Positions 50,677 through 61,958 of a stretch of 64,000 nt of DNA are shown in pieces. The notes under the pieces are model-generated. The model searched no databases. It was not told where the DNA came from and was given only the letters and a program-made list of their open reading frames with translations. The position numbers and the translations under genes were made by a program. This DNA comes from Salipiger bermudensis (GTDB lineage: Bacteria; Pseudomonadota; Alphaproteobacteria; Rhodobacterales; Rhodobacteraceae), in the NCBI RefSeq assembly GCF_019801965.1, contig NZ_JAHVIA010000007.1, forward strand, positions 124,001-188,000, written 5' to 3'. Numbering within the stretch: position 1 is the first letter of the stretch; the number at the start of each line of letters is the position of its first letter.

Positions 50677-52209
50677 ATGACAACGCGTATGAACCGTCGC
50701 GGCTTTCTCGCCACCACCGGCGCCGCCGCAGGCGCGCTGAGCTTCCTCGGCCCCAAGGCGCTGCACGCGCAGGAGGGCGGCACGCTGCGCTTCGGCCTCT
50801 CGACCTACCCGCCGAGCCTCGACGCCTGGGCCTCGAACGGCACCGCCGCAGGCACCATCAAGCTGATGATCCACCGCGGCCTGCTGGGCTATGGCCCCGA
50901 CGGCATGATGCGCGGCGAGCTGGCCGAGAGCTGGGAGGTCGACGACGAAGGCGCCTGGATCTTCAAGCTGCGCGACGCCACCTGGCATGACGGCACCCCC
51001 GTCACCGCCGAGGACATTGCATGGAACGTCCTGGAAGCGCAGAAGCCCGACAGCGCCGCCTTTCTGCAGGGCCAGCTCTCCGCGATCACCGCGGTCGAGA
51101 CCCCGGACGAAAAGACCGTGCGCATGGTCACCGACGAGCCGCTGGCGGTCCTGCCGGGCTGGTTCGCGCATTTCAACATGCCGATGATCAAGAAGGGCGA
51201 AGCCCGCGACACCACCATGGGCTCGGGCCCGTTCCTTTATGACAGCGCCGATCGCGGCGTGTCGATCTCGCTCACCGCGTGGGATGGCTACTACAAGGAC
51301 GAGATGCCCAAGGTCGCCGGCATCGAGGCCATCGTCTATGCCGACGAGAACCTGCGCGTCGCGGCGCTCGAGGCCGGCGATGTCGACCTGATCGAATACG
51401 TGCCGTGGCAGGCGATGGACCAGATCGAGGCCAATGACGACCTCGCCCTGCAGGCCACCGACGGCCCGTTCATGTACCTGACCTTCAACGCCTCGCGCCC
51501 GCCCTTCGACAACCCGAAGGTCCGCCAGGCGGTGGCCCACGCCATCAAGCGCGAAGACATCGCGGCGGCGGCGTTCTATGGCCGCGGCGGTGCGCTCGAG
51601 CACCTGCCGATCGCCGAGGGCTCCGAGTTCTACAACCCGGAACTGGCCAACGCGTGGAACTACGACCCCGAGAAGGCGCAGGCGCTGCTGGCCGAGGCCG
51701 GCTACCCCGACGGCTTCGACTGCGTCATGCTGTCGACCGCGCAATACGGCATGCACCAGTCCACCGCCGAGGTCTGCCAGGCCTACCTGTCGATGATCGG
51801 CATCAACGTGCAGCTCGACCTGCCGGAATGGTCGACCCGCGTGAAGAAGGGCAACGAGGGCACCTATGACCTCGCCGTCATGGGCACCGCCGCGATGAAC
51901 AACGACCCCGACGGCCTCGCCACCGTGGTCGACGGCTCGCTCTCGCCGAGCTTCGTGCGCAGCTACGCCATGGAGACGCCCGAGATCTCCGAGCTCTTCG
52001 CCAAGGGCCGCGCCACCTTCGACACCGAGGAGCGCAAGGCGATCTACAAGGAGCTGGAAGAGATCGCCATCGAGACCGTGCCGATGGTCGGCCTGTCGTG
52101 GCGCTCGCAGGGCTACGGCATGCGCGCCAATGCCGAGGGCTTCTCGGTGATGCCCGGCCAGCTTGTCTTCTATTCCGGCATGACGCTGGAAGAAACCGTG
52201 CTGGGCTGA
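50677..52209 (+). CDS. ABC transporter substrate-binding protein, SBP_bac_5 family
   Basis: 510 aa. The N-terminus has a twin-arginine signal (NRRGFLATTGAAAGALSFLG) with cleavage near LHAQ, so it is exported folded. The body has the family pattern LAESWEVDDEGAWIFKLRD and later RQAVAHAIKRE. It binds a peptide- or amino-acid-like ligand for the permeases encoded next. AAGGAGAC precedes the ATG. The ligand may be the cyclic amide of the hyuAB pathway (inference). Confidence 0.92.
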   Translation: MTTRMNRRGFLATTGAAAGALSFLGPKALHAQEGGTLRFGLSTYPPSLDAWASNGTAAGTIKLMIHRGLLGYGPDGMMRGELAESWEVDDEGAWIFKLRDATWHDGTPVTAEDIAWNVLEAQKPDSAAFLQGQLSAITAVETPDEKTVRMVTDEPLAVLPGWFAHFNMPMIKKGEARDTTMGSGPFLYDSADRGVSISLTAWDGYYKDEMPKVAGIEAIVYADENLRVAALEAGDVDLIEYVPWQAMDQIEANDDLALQATDGPFMYLTFNASRPPFDNPKVRQAVAHAIKREDIAAAAFYGRGGALEHLPIAEGSEFYNPELANAWNYDPEKAQALLAEAGYPDGFDCVMLSTAQYGMHQSTAEVCQAYLSMIGINVQLDLPEWSTRVKKGNEGTYDLAVMGTAAMNNDPDGLATVVDGSLSPSFVRSYAMETPEISELFAKGRATFDTEERKAIYKELEEIAIETVPMVGLSWRSQGYGMRANAEGFSVMPGQLVFYSGMTLEETVLG

Positions 52210-52219
52210 AGCTGACCCC

Positions 52220-53176
52220 ATGTTGAGATATATCGCTTCCAGAAGTCTCGTGGCGCTGTTCCTCGTGTGGATCGTCGTCACGGTGGTGTTCCTCCTCCTG
52301 CACCTCATCCCGGGCGATCCGGCAGAGCTGCTGCTCAGCCAGGGCAACGTTGCCGCCGACCCCAAGGCAGTGGCCGCCCTGCGCGAGCAGATGGGGCTGA
52401 ATGCGCCCCTCTGGCAGCAATATCTCGACCATATGGCCGGTGTGCTCACCGGTGATCTCGGCGCGTCGTTCCGCGACGGCGCGCCGGTGATCGAACAGAT
52501 CGCCCTGCGCCTGCCGCGCACCCTCGAGGTGATCCTCGCGGCCTCGCTGATCGCCACCGGCATCGGCGTGCCGCTGGGCACATACGCGGCCATTCGCGCC
52601 GACGGCAAGGCCGATGCGGTGATCTCGTTCTTCGCCTCCGCCTCGCTCTCGACCCCGGTCTTCGTGGTGGGCTCGGTGGTGATCCTGATCTTCGCCCAAA
52701 AGCTGCAATGGCTCCCCGCCGGCGGCTTCACCCCGTTCTCCGAAGACCCGCTCGAACACCTACAGCTGCTGTTGCTGCCCGCCGGCACCGTGGCGCTGTC
52801 GCTGCTCGCCGTCATCACCCGGATGAGCCGCGCCTCGGTGCTCGAGGTGCTGCAACGCGACTACGTGCGCACCGCCCGTGCCAAGGGCCTGCCCCGCAAC
52901 CCGATCCTGCGCCGCCACGTGGTGCGCAACGCCCTGATCCCGGTGCTGACCGTGCTCGGCCTTGAGATGGGCACGCTGATCGGCGGCACCGTGCTGGTGG
53001 AGTTCGTGTTCAACTGGCCGGGCCTCTCGGGCTACCTCGTCGCCGCCGTCGATGCGCGTGACTATCCCGAAGTGGTCGGCATCGTGATGACGATCTCGGT
53101 CCTCTTCGTCTTTCTCAATCTCGTCGTGGATGTGGTGAACGCCCTGCTCGACCCCCGAATTTCCCTGGTGCGCTAA
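52220..53176 (+). CDS. ABC permease, DppB type
   Basis: 318 aa with six membrane helices; the N-terminus FLLLHLIPGDPAELLLSQG and the EAA loop VRTARAKGLPRNPILRRHVVRNAL are those of DppB/OppB. It is 10 nt after the binding protein gene and abuts the next gene. Confidence 0.93.
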   Translation: MLRYIASRSLVALFLVWIVVTVVFLLLHLIPGDPAELLLSQGNVAADPKAVAALREQMGLNAPLWQQYLDHMAGVLTGDLGASFRDGAPVIEQIALRLPRTLEVILAASLIATGIGVPLGTYAAIRADGKADAVISFFASASLSTPVFVVGSVVILIFAQKLQWLPAGGFTPFSEDPLEHLQLLLLPAGTVALSLLAVITRMSRASVLEVLQRDYVRTARAKGLPRNPILRRHVVRNALIPVLTVLGLEMGTLIGGTVLVEFVFNWPGLSGYLVAAVDARDYPEVVGIVMTISVLFVFLNLVVDVVNALLDPRISLVR

Positions 53177-55029
53177 ATGAGCCGGTCTACCCGCAAGCTG
53201 ATCCTGCCCGGCACAATCGCCGCGCTGATCGTCGCCACCGTGCTGCTCGCCCCGGTCCTGCCCCTGCAGGACGTGCGCGGCATGGACATCCCCAACCGCT
53301 TCGCCGGCCCTTCCGCCGCCCATTGGCTCGGACAGGACGATTTCGGTCGCGACGTGCTCGCCCGGCTGATCTGGGGCGGCCGCGCCTCGCTGTTCATCGC
53401 CGTGGGCTCGGCGCTCTTCGCCGCCATCATCGGCACCGCGCTCGGCCTGCTCGGCGGCTATTTCCGCGGCGTCGTCGAGCTGCTGACGGTCCGCGCCGCC
53501 GAGATCATCCTCTGCCTGCCGCCGCTGCTGCTGGCGCTGCTGGTGGTGACGATCCTCGGTGCCGGCACCTGGCCGCTCGTGCTGGCGCTGACCATCCTCT
53601 ACACACCCAATTACGCCCGCGTGGTCTATGCCGCGACCCAGCAGGTGCGCGGGCTCGATTTCGTCACCGCGCAGCGCTCGATGGGCACCCATCCGCTGAA
53701 GATCCTCGTCCGCACCATCCTGCCCAACGTGCTGCCGCCGCTGCTGGTGCAGATGTCGCTCGTGGTAGCCTCGGCCATGGTGATCGAAAGCGGGCTCTCG
53801 TTCCTCGGCCTCGGCGTCGTGCCGCCCACCCCGTCCTGGGGCCTGATGATCCGCTCGGCGCGTGGCGCCATGGAGGTCGCTCCGCTGCTGCTGGTCTGGC
53901 CGTCGCTGGCGCTGGCCGGCACTATCCTGACCTTCAACCTGCTCTGCGACCGTCTGCAATCGGCGCTCGATCCCCGCGCCGTCACCGCCGGTGGCGCGCT
54001 TTGGCTGCGCCCGCGCTCGGCGGCGGCGAAGACCCCCGCCGCTCCGGTCGAGGCCCCTGCCGACGCGCCGCTGCTGGAGATCCGCGACATGTCGATCGCC
54101 GTGCGTGACATGGAACTGGTGCGCCGCGTGTCGCTCACCGTCCGCCCCGGCGAGACCGTGGCGCTGGTCGGCGAGAGCGGCTCGGGCAAGACCCTGACCG
54201 GCCTTGCCATGACCGGCCTGCTGCCCGACACGCTGCGCGTCACCGGCGGCTCGGCGCTCTACACCACCCGTGAGGGCAAGGCGGTCGATCTCGCCAAGCT
54301 CGACGAAGAGGGCATCCGCGCCCTGCGCGGTGACGAGGTATCGATGGTGTTCCAGGACGCCGCCGCCGCGCTCAACCCGGTGCTGCGCATCGGCGAGCAG
54401 GTGGCCGAGGCGATCCGCGCCCATCACGATCTCGAAGGCGAGGCGCTGCAGACCCGCGTGGTCGAGCTCTTGCGCCATGTCGGCATCCCCGACCCCGAGC
54501 GCCGCGCCCGCGCCTACCCGCACGAGCTCTCCGGCGGCCAGCGCCAGCGCGCGATGATCGCCGTCGCCGTGGCCAACAACCCGCGCCTGCTGATCGCCGA
54601 CGAGCCGACCACCGCGCTCGACCCGACGATCCAGGCGCAGATCCTGCAACTCTTCGCGCAGCTCAAGCGCGAGACCCCGGGCATGGGTATGATCTTCGTC
54701 ACCCACGACCTCGCCGTGGTGGCCGAGATCGCCGACCGGGTGACGGTGATGTATGCCGGCGAGGTGGTCGAGGAAGGCCCGGTGGCCGAGGTTTTCGAGC
54801 GCCCGCGCCACCCCTACACCGCCGCGCTGATCGCCTCCGTCCCCGAGGGCGGCGCGGAGCGGCTCACCGCGATCCCCGGCTCGGTGCCCTCGCCGCGCCA
54901 GATGCCCGCCGGCTGCCGCTTCGCGCCGCGCTGCGCCTTCGCCACCGAGCGCTGCACCGCCCATCCGCCCACGGCGGAGCACCCGGCCCCGGGCCGCGTC
55001 ACCCGCTGCTTCCACTGGGAGAACGTCAC

Positions 55030-55033
<4 letters not shown>
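53177..55033 (+). CDS. ABC permease-ATPase fusion (DppC-DppD)
   Basis: 618 aa. Residues 1-285 are a DppC-type permease ([23 protein letters not shown] loop [24 protein letters not shown]). An Ala/Pro-rich linker leads to a DppD-type ATPase from about 300: Walker A GESGSGKT near 331, signature [10 protein letters not shown] near 450, Walker [13 protein letters not shown] near 473, and the C-terminal oligopeptide domain with Cys ([15 protein letters not shown]). In most relatives these are two genes. Confidence 0.93.
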
Positions 55034-56039
<1,006 letters not shown>

Positions 56040-56043
<4 letters not shown>

Positions 56044-56756
56044 GTGACGCCCCCGTCGCCATGATCACCGGCGCGAGCCGCGGCATCGGCGCCGCCATCG
56101 CCCAGGCTCTGGCCGAGCGCGGCTATGCCCTGTCTCTGGGCCTGCGCGATCCGTCCTCGCTGCCCGAAAGCCTTGCGCAATACGACCCGCTGGTGGTGCC
56201 CTACGATGCCGGCAAGCCCGAGGACGCGCGCGCATTCGTCGTGGCCACGGAAGAGCGCTTCGGTCGCATCGACGCGCTGGTGAACAATGCCGGCATCGCC
56301 GGGCCGCTCGAGCTGATGCCGGAGGAGCCGCAGCCGGATGACGATATGGAAGACATGCTCGAGGCGCTGCTCTCGATCAACATCAAGGCGCCCTTCCGCC
56401 TGACCCGCGCGGCGCTGCCGGCGCTCTGCCGCAGCGGCGCGGGGCGGGTGATCGTTCTGGCCTCGGCCTCGGGCAAGCGCGTGCTCGGGCTCAACGCGGG
56501 CTACCAGATGACCAAGCACGCCGCGGTGGCGCTCTCCCACGCCGCGCGGCGGGCGGGCTGGGATCAGGGCGTGCGCGCCTGCGTCGTCTGTCCCGGCTTC
56601 GTCGCCACCGATCTCACCCTGCGCCACGACCTGCCGCGCCACGAGATCACCCAGCCCGAAGACCTCGCCCGGCTCGTCGCCGAGGTCGTCACCCTGCCGA
56701 ACACCGCCAGCGTCTCCGAGCTGGTGGTGAACTGGCGCTACGAGCCGGGGCTGTGA
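56040..56756 (+). CDS. short-chain dehydrogenase/reductase
   Basis: 238 aa classical SDR: cofactor loop TGASRGIG, NNAG, catalytic Ser in LASASGK and YQMTK (YxxxK). It reduces or oxidises an alcohol/ketone with NAD(P). ATGA overlap on the left and TGATG overlap on the right tie it to the ABC operon and the FAD enzyme. The substrate is unknown. Confidence 0.9.
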
Positions 56757-58090
56757 TGAGACCGTTCGTCGAGAGCGTCGAGGGCGATGCGTCGCTGCCG
56801 GGCGAGGTCGATCTCGCCATCATCGGCGGCGGCATCATCGGCTGCGCCGCCGCCTTCTGGGCCGCCGAACAGGGCTTCCGCGTGGTGCTGATCGAGAAGG
56901 GCCGCATCGCCGGCGAGCAATCGAGCCGCAACTGGGGCTGGGTCCGCCGCATGGGCCGCGACGCCGCCGAGTATCCGCTGGGCATCGAGAGCCTGCGGAT
57001 CTGGGACACCCTCAAGCAGCGCACCGGCCATGACACCGGCTTCCGCCGCACCGGCATCGTCTACACCGCCCAGACCGATGCCGAGATGACCTGGATCGAG
57101 AGCGTGGCGCAGGATGCCGAGACCTTCGGCATCGGTGCGCGCCGCTTGAACGGTGCGCAACTGCAGGAGCATTTCCCCGGCGGCACCGTTCCGGCCCGCG
57201 CGGGCCTGCTGACCGCCGACGATGGCCGCGCCGAACCGGCGCTCGCCGCTCCCGCGCTGGCCAAGGGCGCCCGCGCCAAGGGTGCCGCGATCCTCACCAA
57301 CTGCGCCGTGCGCGACATCGAGACCATGGGTGGCCGCGTCTCGGCGGTCCTCACCGAAAGAGGCCGCATTCGTTGCGGCGCGGCGATCCTCGCCGGCGGC
57401 GCCTGGTCGCGGCTGTTCCTCGGCAATCTCGGTGTCTCGCTGCCGCAGCTCCGGGTGCGCGGCTCGGTGATGCGCACCGAACCGCTTGAGGGCGGGCCGA
57501 AATACGCGCTCGGCAACGGCCAGTTCGGCATCCGCCCGCGGCTCGACGGCGGCTACACGATCTCGCGCCGGGGCCGCGCCAAGGTGCAGATCACCCCCGA
57601 CAGCTTCCGCCTGCTGCCGCATTTCATGAAGAGCCTGAAGGAGCATCGCGGCGAGGTCTCGCTGACCCTCGATCGCGGTCTCTGGGACGGGCTGGTAACG
57701 CCGCGCCGCTGGAGCGCCGACAGCATCACGCCGTTCGAGAAGTGCCGTGTGCTCGATCCCGAGCCGCAGCACGCCATGCTCGACGAGGCGCTGCGGGCGG
57801 TGACCAAGGTCTTCCCGGTCTTCAAGGATGCGAAGATTGCTGAAAAATGGGGCGGCATCATCGACGTGACGCCGGACGCGGTTCCGGTCATCGACCACAC
57901 CGCGCAGATCCCCGGCCTGGTGATCGCGACCGGCTTCTCGGGGCATGGCTTCGGGCTTGGTCCCGCCGCCGGGCAGCTGGCCGCAGAAATCGCTTTGAAT
58001 CAGCCCCTTATGGTCGACCCGACACCGTTCCGCCTGTCCCGTTTCGGGGCGCTGGCGGGCGCCGCTCCCGCGGCGGCGGCGGCAGAATGA
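56756..58090 (+). CDS. FAD-dependent oxidoreductase, DAO family
   Basis: 444 aa. The Rossmann FAD site is DLAIIGGGIIGCAAAFWAA, followed by the family segment GEQSSRNWGWVRR, and a C-terminal ATGFSGHGFGLGPAAGQLAAE. Members oxidise amino or N-methyl groups (D-amino acids, sarcosine). Start ATG at 56756 overlaps the SDR stop. It probably oxidises an amine produced in this pathway. Confidence 0.9.
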   Translation: MRPFVESVEGDASLPGEVDLAIIGGGIIGCAAAFWAAEQGFRVVLIEKGRIAGEQSSRNWGWVRRMGRDAAEYPLGIESLRIWDTLKQRTGHDTGFRRTGIVYTAQTDAEMTWIESVAQDAETFGIGARRLNGAQLQEHFPGGTVPARAGLLTADDGRAEPALAAPALAKGARAKGAAILTNCAVRDIETMGGRVSAVLTERGRIRCGAAILAGGAWSRLFLGNLGVSLPQLRVRGSVMRTEPLEGGPKYALGNGQFGIRPRLDGGYTISRRGRAKVQITPDSFRLLPHFMKSLKEHRGEVSLTLDRGLWDGLVTPRRWSADSITPFEKCRVLDPEPQHAMLDEALRAVTKVFPVFKDAKIAEKWGGIIDVTPDAVPVIDHTAQIPGLVIATGFSGHGFGLGPAAGQLAAEIALNQPLMVDPTPFRLSRFGALAGAAPAAAAAE

Positions 58091-58204
58091 GCGGCTGACA
58101 AATTCCGTTTATCGGCCCGCAAGCCGATTGAATTGGACCCTCGGGGCGCGGCCCCGTTCACTAACCGTCAAGATCGACGGACAAGATGACAAGGACATGA
58201 CGGC

Positions 58205-59014
58205 ATGATCGAAAAGATCCGGATCGCGGAGCTGACCTCGGAAGAGGCGCGCCAGGAACTCACCTCGGAGGCGGTCGTGCTGCTGCCCATGGGCTCGCTC
58301 GAGGATCAGGGCATCCACGCGCCGATGGGCGATTACATGGCCGCCGACCTGATGGCGATGGAGATCGCCAAGGCGGCGCGCGAGGATGGCGTCCCCACCT
58401 TCGTTGCGCCCGTCATCCCTTTTGGCGGCAAGGATTATTTCGAATCGAGCCACGGCGGCATCTCGATTTCGCACGCCACGCTCTGCGGCATTCTCGACGA
58501 CATGTTCGGCTGCCTCGAGCGTCACGGCATCCGCAAGCTGATGATCGTCAACGGCCATGGCGGCAACGTCCCCGCGATCACCGAGGTGGCGCTGCGCTGG
58601 CGCCAGAAGGCCGGGCTCTTCATCCCGTCGATGTATCTCTGGCAGGTCGCCTATGGCGAGCTTCCCGCGCTGATCGGCGCCGACAAGGCCAAGGCCAGCT
58701 CCGGCCATGGCGGCGACCCGCTGACCTCCGTGGGCCTGCATTTCTACCCCGACCTGATCCGCGCCGACATGATCAAGCCCGCGCCCACCGGCAGCGAGAT
58801 CAAGGGCATGAAAATCGGCGGCTTCTCGTCGGTGGTCTATGACGGCGCCAAGATCCAGGCGCCCATCGAAGCGCTCGAGGCGACCGCGACCGGCGCCTAT
58901 GGCTGCGATCCCACCCTGTGCTCGGCCGAGACCGGCGACGTGCTCGTCAAGCGCCTCGCCGCGATCGGAGCCGGCCTCGTGCGCGACCATGTCGCCAAGG
59001 GCCTGCACGACTGA
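58205..59014 (+). CDS. creatininase family protein with altered metal site
   Basis: 269 aa with the creatininase fold pattern: LLPMGSLEDQGIHAPMGD, GGISISHATLCGIL, VNGHGGNVPAI. Standard enzymes have GSxEQHGxH; here the His metal ligand position reads Gln, though E and the later GH are kept. Members hydrolyse cyclic or linear amides. A possible stem-loop and new promoter lie in the 114-nt gap before it. The exact reaction is unknown. Confidence 0.82.
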   Translation: MIEKIRIAELTSEEARQELTSEAVVLLPMGSLEDQGIHAPMGDYMAADLMAMEIAKAAREDGVPTFVAPVIPFGGKDYFESSHGGISISHATLCGILDDMFGCLERHGIRKLMIVNGHGGNVPAITEVALRWRQKAGLFIPSMYLWQVAYGELPALIGADKAKASSGHGGDPLTSVGLHFYPDLIRADMIKPAPTGSEIKGMKIGGFSSVVYDGAKIQAPIEALEATATGAYGCDPTLCSAETGDVLVKRLAAIGAGLVRDHVAKGLHD

Positions 59015-59075
59015 CCCATCCCGAAGACCGGCAGGAAAGCCGGCAAACCCACCTTCAACATCGAGGTTCAACCAA

Positions 59076-60074
59076 ATGAAAACCAAGACACTCCTCGGCC
59101 TGGCCACCAGCCTCGCCATGATCCTGGGCGGTGCCGCCCACGCCGAAACCACCTGGAAGATGGCGACCAAGATGCCGGTCGACAGCCCCGAGGGCCAGGT
59201 CTTCGAGAAGTTCGCCGAACTGACCGAGGAATACACCGGCGGCGAGCTCAAGATCACTGTCTATCCCAACGAGCAGCTCGGCAAGGAGAACGCTGTTCTC
59301 GAGCAGCTGCAGGCCAACATCATCCAAGTCTACGCCGAGGGCTACAGCTACATGAAGAAGTGGGAGCCGGCGCTTGACTGGACCACCCCCGCCTTCGCCT
59401 TCGACGATTACGACCACTGGGTCCGCTTCATGAACTCGGACCTCGTCAAGGGCTGGTTCGACAACGCCGCCTCGCAGGCCGGCGTGCGTCCGCTCGGCGA
59501 TCCGACCCGCGTGCTGCGCGGTCCGTTCCGCGTCACCGTCGCCAACGTGCCGCTGACCACCGCGGAAGACTACCAGGGCCTTAAGCTGCGCATGCACGAG
59601 AGCAAGAGCGCCATCGAGACCTGGGACGCGATCGGCACCGAGGTCATCACCCTGCCCTGGACCGAAGTCTACCAGTCGATCTCGAAAGGCATCGTGCAAG
59701 CGGTGAACTCGCCCATCGCGCTGGTCGAGGCGATGCGCTTCAACGAGGTCGCGCCCAACATCGCCCGCATGGACGAGTACTGGCAGTCGATCGGCTTTAT
59801 GGTCAACGAAGATGCGCTCGACGCGCTCGACGACGAGACCCGCGAGGGCCTGCTCAAGGCCTATGACGAGGCCGGTGCCATGTCGCAGGAGCTGATGTTC
59901 TCGGTCGCCGATGAAAGCATCGAGCGCATGGTCGAGGCCGGTGCCACCTACACCGTGCTCGACACCGCGCCGCTGGTCGACACCATGAAGGCCTATTACG
60001 AGGCGCAGGACGAAGCCGGCGCCCTGCCCGAAGGCCTTCTCGACGCCATCGAAGCGACGCGGGTTACCCAGTGA
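59076..60074 (+). CDS. dctP: TRAP transporter solute-binding protein, DctP family
   Basis: 332 aa. Signal peptide (residues 1-23, ending AHA/ET). The TRAP signature has the conserved Arg in KLRMHESKSAIETWDAIG and the following TEVYQSISKGIVQAVNSP. It binds an organic acid in the periplasm. It is followed by the two permease genes with a GTGA overlap. Confidence 0.93.
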   Translation: MKTKTLLGLATSLAMILGGAAHAETTWKMATKMPVDSPEGQVFEKFAELTEEYTGGELKITVYPNEQLGKENAVLEQLQANIIQVYAEGYSYMKKWEPALDWTTPAFAFDDYDHWVRFMNSDLVKGWFDNAASQAGVRPLGDPTRVLRGPFRVTVANVPLTTAEDYQGLKLRMHESKSAIETWDAIGTEVITLPWTEVYQSISKGIVQAVNSPIALVEAMRFNEVAPNIARMDEYWQSIGFMVNEDALDALDDETREGLLKAYDEAGAMSQELMFSVADESIERMVEAGATYTVLDTAPLVDTMKAYYEAQDEAGALPEGLLDAIEATRVTQ

Positions 60075-60634
60075 CGCCGTTCGACTATGCCCCAGAGAGC
60101 CCGCTTCAGCGGGCTCTCAACCGAATTGACCGGCTGAACTGGACGCTGGGCGGCGCCTTCCTGTGGATCTCGAATGCCTGCCTGCTGGCGATGCTCGGCC
60201 TCACCACCGCCACCATGATCCTGCGCCCGATGGGGTTTGCGCCCTACTGGCTCTGGCCCTGGACCATGGTGTTCTTCATCTGGCTGAGCTTCTTCGGCTT
60301 CTTCGCGCTCTATGCCCGGCTCAAGGACGTGCGCATCGATTTCATCGCCGAGCGCATGGGACCGTCGGGCATGCTCATCACCCGCATCGTCTCCGACGCC
60401 GCGACGCTGCTCGTCACCGGCGTGCTGCTGCTCCAGGTACCCAAGGTTATCGCGACCTCGACCGGCATCTATGACGGCGCCACCCTGCCCATCGGCTCCG
60501 AGCTGCCGCGCCTCGCGCTGTCGCTGCCGCTGTTTCTCTCGACCGTGCTCGTCGCACTGACCGCCATTCTCGACATCGTGAAGCTGGCGGCCGGCATGCC
60601 CGAGAACGTCACCGACCATCACCCGGAAGTCTGA
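60071..60634 (+). CDS. dctQ: TRAP transporter small permease, DctQ family
   Basis: 187 aa with four membrane segments, starting at GTG that overlaps the dctP stop. The segment WTMVFFIWLSFFGFFALYARLKDVRIDFIAERM matches DctQ. Confidence 0.9.
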   Translation: MTPFDYAPESPLQRALNRIDRLNWTLGGAFLWISNACLLAMLGLTTATMILRPMGFAPYWLWPWTMVFFIWLSFFGFFALYARLKDVRIDFIAERMGPSGMLITRIVSDAATLLVTGVLLLQVPKVIATSTGIYDGATLPIGSELPRLALSLPLFLSTVLVALTAILDIVKLAAGMPENVTDHHPEV

Positions 60635-60637
60635 CCT

Positions 60638-61924
60638 ATGGCCTGGATCCTCTTCGGCACCTTCATCGCGCTGATCCTCCTGCGCGTGCCCATCTCCATC
60701 GCCATCGGCACGGCGACGGTTCTCACCTTCCTGACCTCCGACTTCTCGACGGCGCTGCAGATCATCCCGCAGCAGATGCTCGAGGGCGTCAACAAGGCCT
60801 CGCTGACCGCGGTGCCGTTCTTCATCATGGCCGGCAACCTGATGAACGCCACCGGCGTGACCGAGCGCATCTTCGCCTTCGCCAACTCGCTGGTGGGCCA
60901 CCTCAAGGCCGGCCTGGCGCAGGTCAACATCCTGTCGTCGATGATCTTCGCCGGCATCTCCGGCGCCGCTGTGGCGGATTGCGCGGGTCTCGGCGCCATC
61001 GAGATCAAGGCGATGCGCGAGAGCGGCTACAAGCCCGATTTCGCCGCCGCGATCACCGTGGCCTCCTCGGTCATCGGGCCGCTGATCCCGCCCTCCATCG
61101 GCCTCGTGCTCTATGCCTTCCTGGCGCAGCAATCGATCGAGCGGATGTTCCTCGCGGGCCTGATACCGGGCATTCTCGTCGGCCTGTCACTGATGATCTA
61201 CGTCCGCGTGCGCGCCCAGTTCCAGGATTTCCCGACCCAGCCGCGCGCCACCGTGCGCGAGGTCGCGGGCACCGCCAAGCACGGCTTCCTGGCGCTCGTC
61301 GCCCCGGCGATCATCCTGGGCTCGATCATGTTCGGCTTCGTCACCGCCACAGAGGCGGGCGTGCTGGCCTGCATCTACTGCATCCTGATCGGCATCTGGT
61401 ACAAGGAACTGACCTTCCGCGCCTTCTTCGCCGCGCTCAGCGACACCGCCATGATGACCGCCGTGATCATGATCATCATCGCCTTCTCGATCGCGATGGG
61501 CTGGCTGCTGGCCATCGACCAGACGCCGCAGAAGCTGGCTGACTTCACCTTCTCCTTCACCGAGAACAAGAACGTCTTCCTGGCCCTGCTGCTGGTCTTC
61601 ATCATCCTCGTCGGCTGCGTCGTCGAGGGGGTGCCGGCCAAGCTGATCCTGGTGCCGACGCTGCTGCCTCTGATCGACGCCTACGGCATCGACCGGGTGC
61701 ATTTCGGCATCATCATCCAGCTCGGCCTGCTGCTCGGCATCGCCACGCCGCCGATGGGCATCGGCCTCTACATCGTCGCCGAGGTGGGCCGCGTCCGCTT
61801 CGAGAAGGTGACGATGGCGGTGCTGCCGATGCTGATCCCGCTGATCGCCGTGCTGCTGCTGCTCACCTACGTGCCGCAGACCGTGACCTTCCTGCCGGAC
61901 CTGATCCTGGGCCCGCAGAACTGA
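60638..61924 (+). CDS. dctM: TRAP transporter large permease, DctM family
   Basis: 428 aa with about 12 hydrophobic segments. ISGAAVADCAGLGAIEIKAM and ASSVIGPLIPPSIGLVLYAF are DctM hallmarks. It couples uptake to sodium or proton flow. It starts 3 nt after dctQ. Confidence 0.94.
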   Translation: MAWILFGTFIALILLRVPISIAIGTATVLTFLTSDFSTALQIIPQQMLEGVNKASLTAVPFFIMAGNLMNATGVTERIFAFANSLVGHLKAGLAQVNILSSMIFAGISGAAVADCAGLGAIEIKAMRESGYKPDFAAAITVASSVIGPLIPPSIGLVLYAFLAQQSIERMFLAGLIPGILVGLSLMIYVRVRAQFQDFPTQPRATVREVAGTAKHGFLALVAPAIILGSIMFGFVTATEAGVLACIYCILIGIWYKELTFRAFFAALSDTAMMTAVIMIIIAFSIAMGWLLAIDQTPQKLADFTFSFTENKNVFLALLLVFIILVGCVVEGVPAKLILVPTLLPLIDAYGIDRVHFGIIIQLGLLLGIATPPMGIGLYIVAEVGRVRFEKVTMAVLPMLIPLIAVLLLLTYVPQTVTFLPDLILGPQN

Positions 61925-61958
61925 TCTCCTGACACCAAGACCCAAGAAGGGACCTCCC

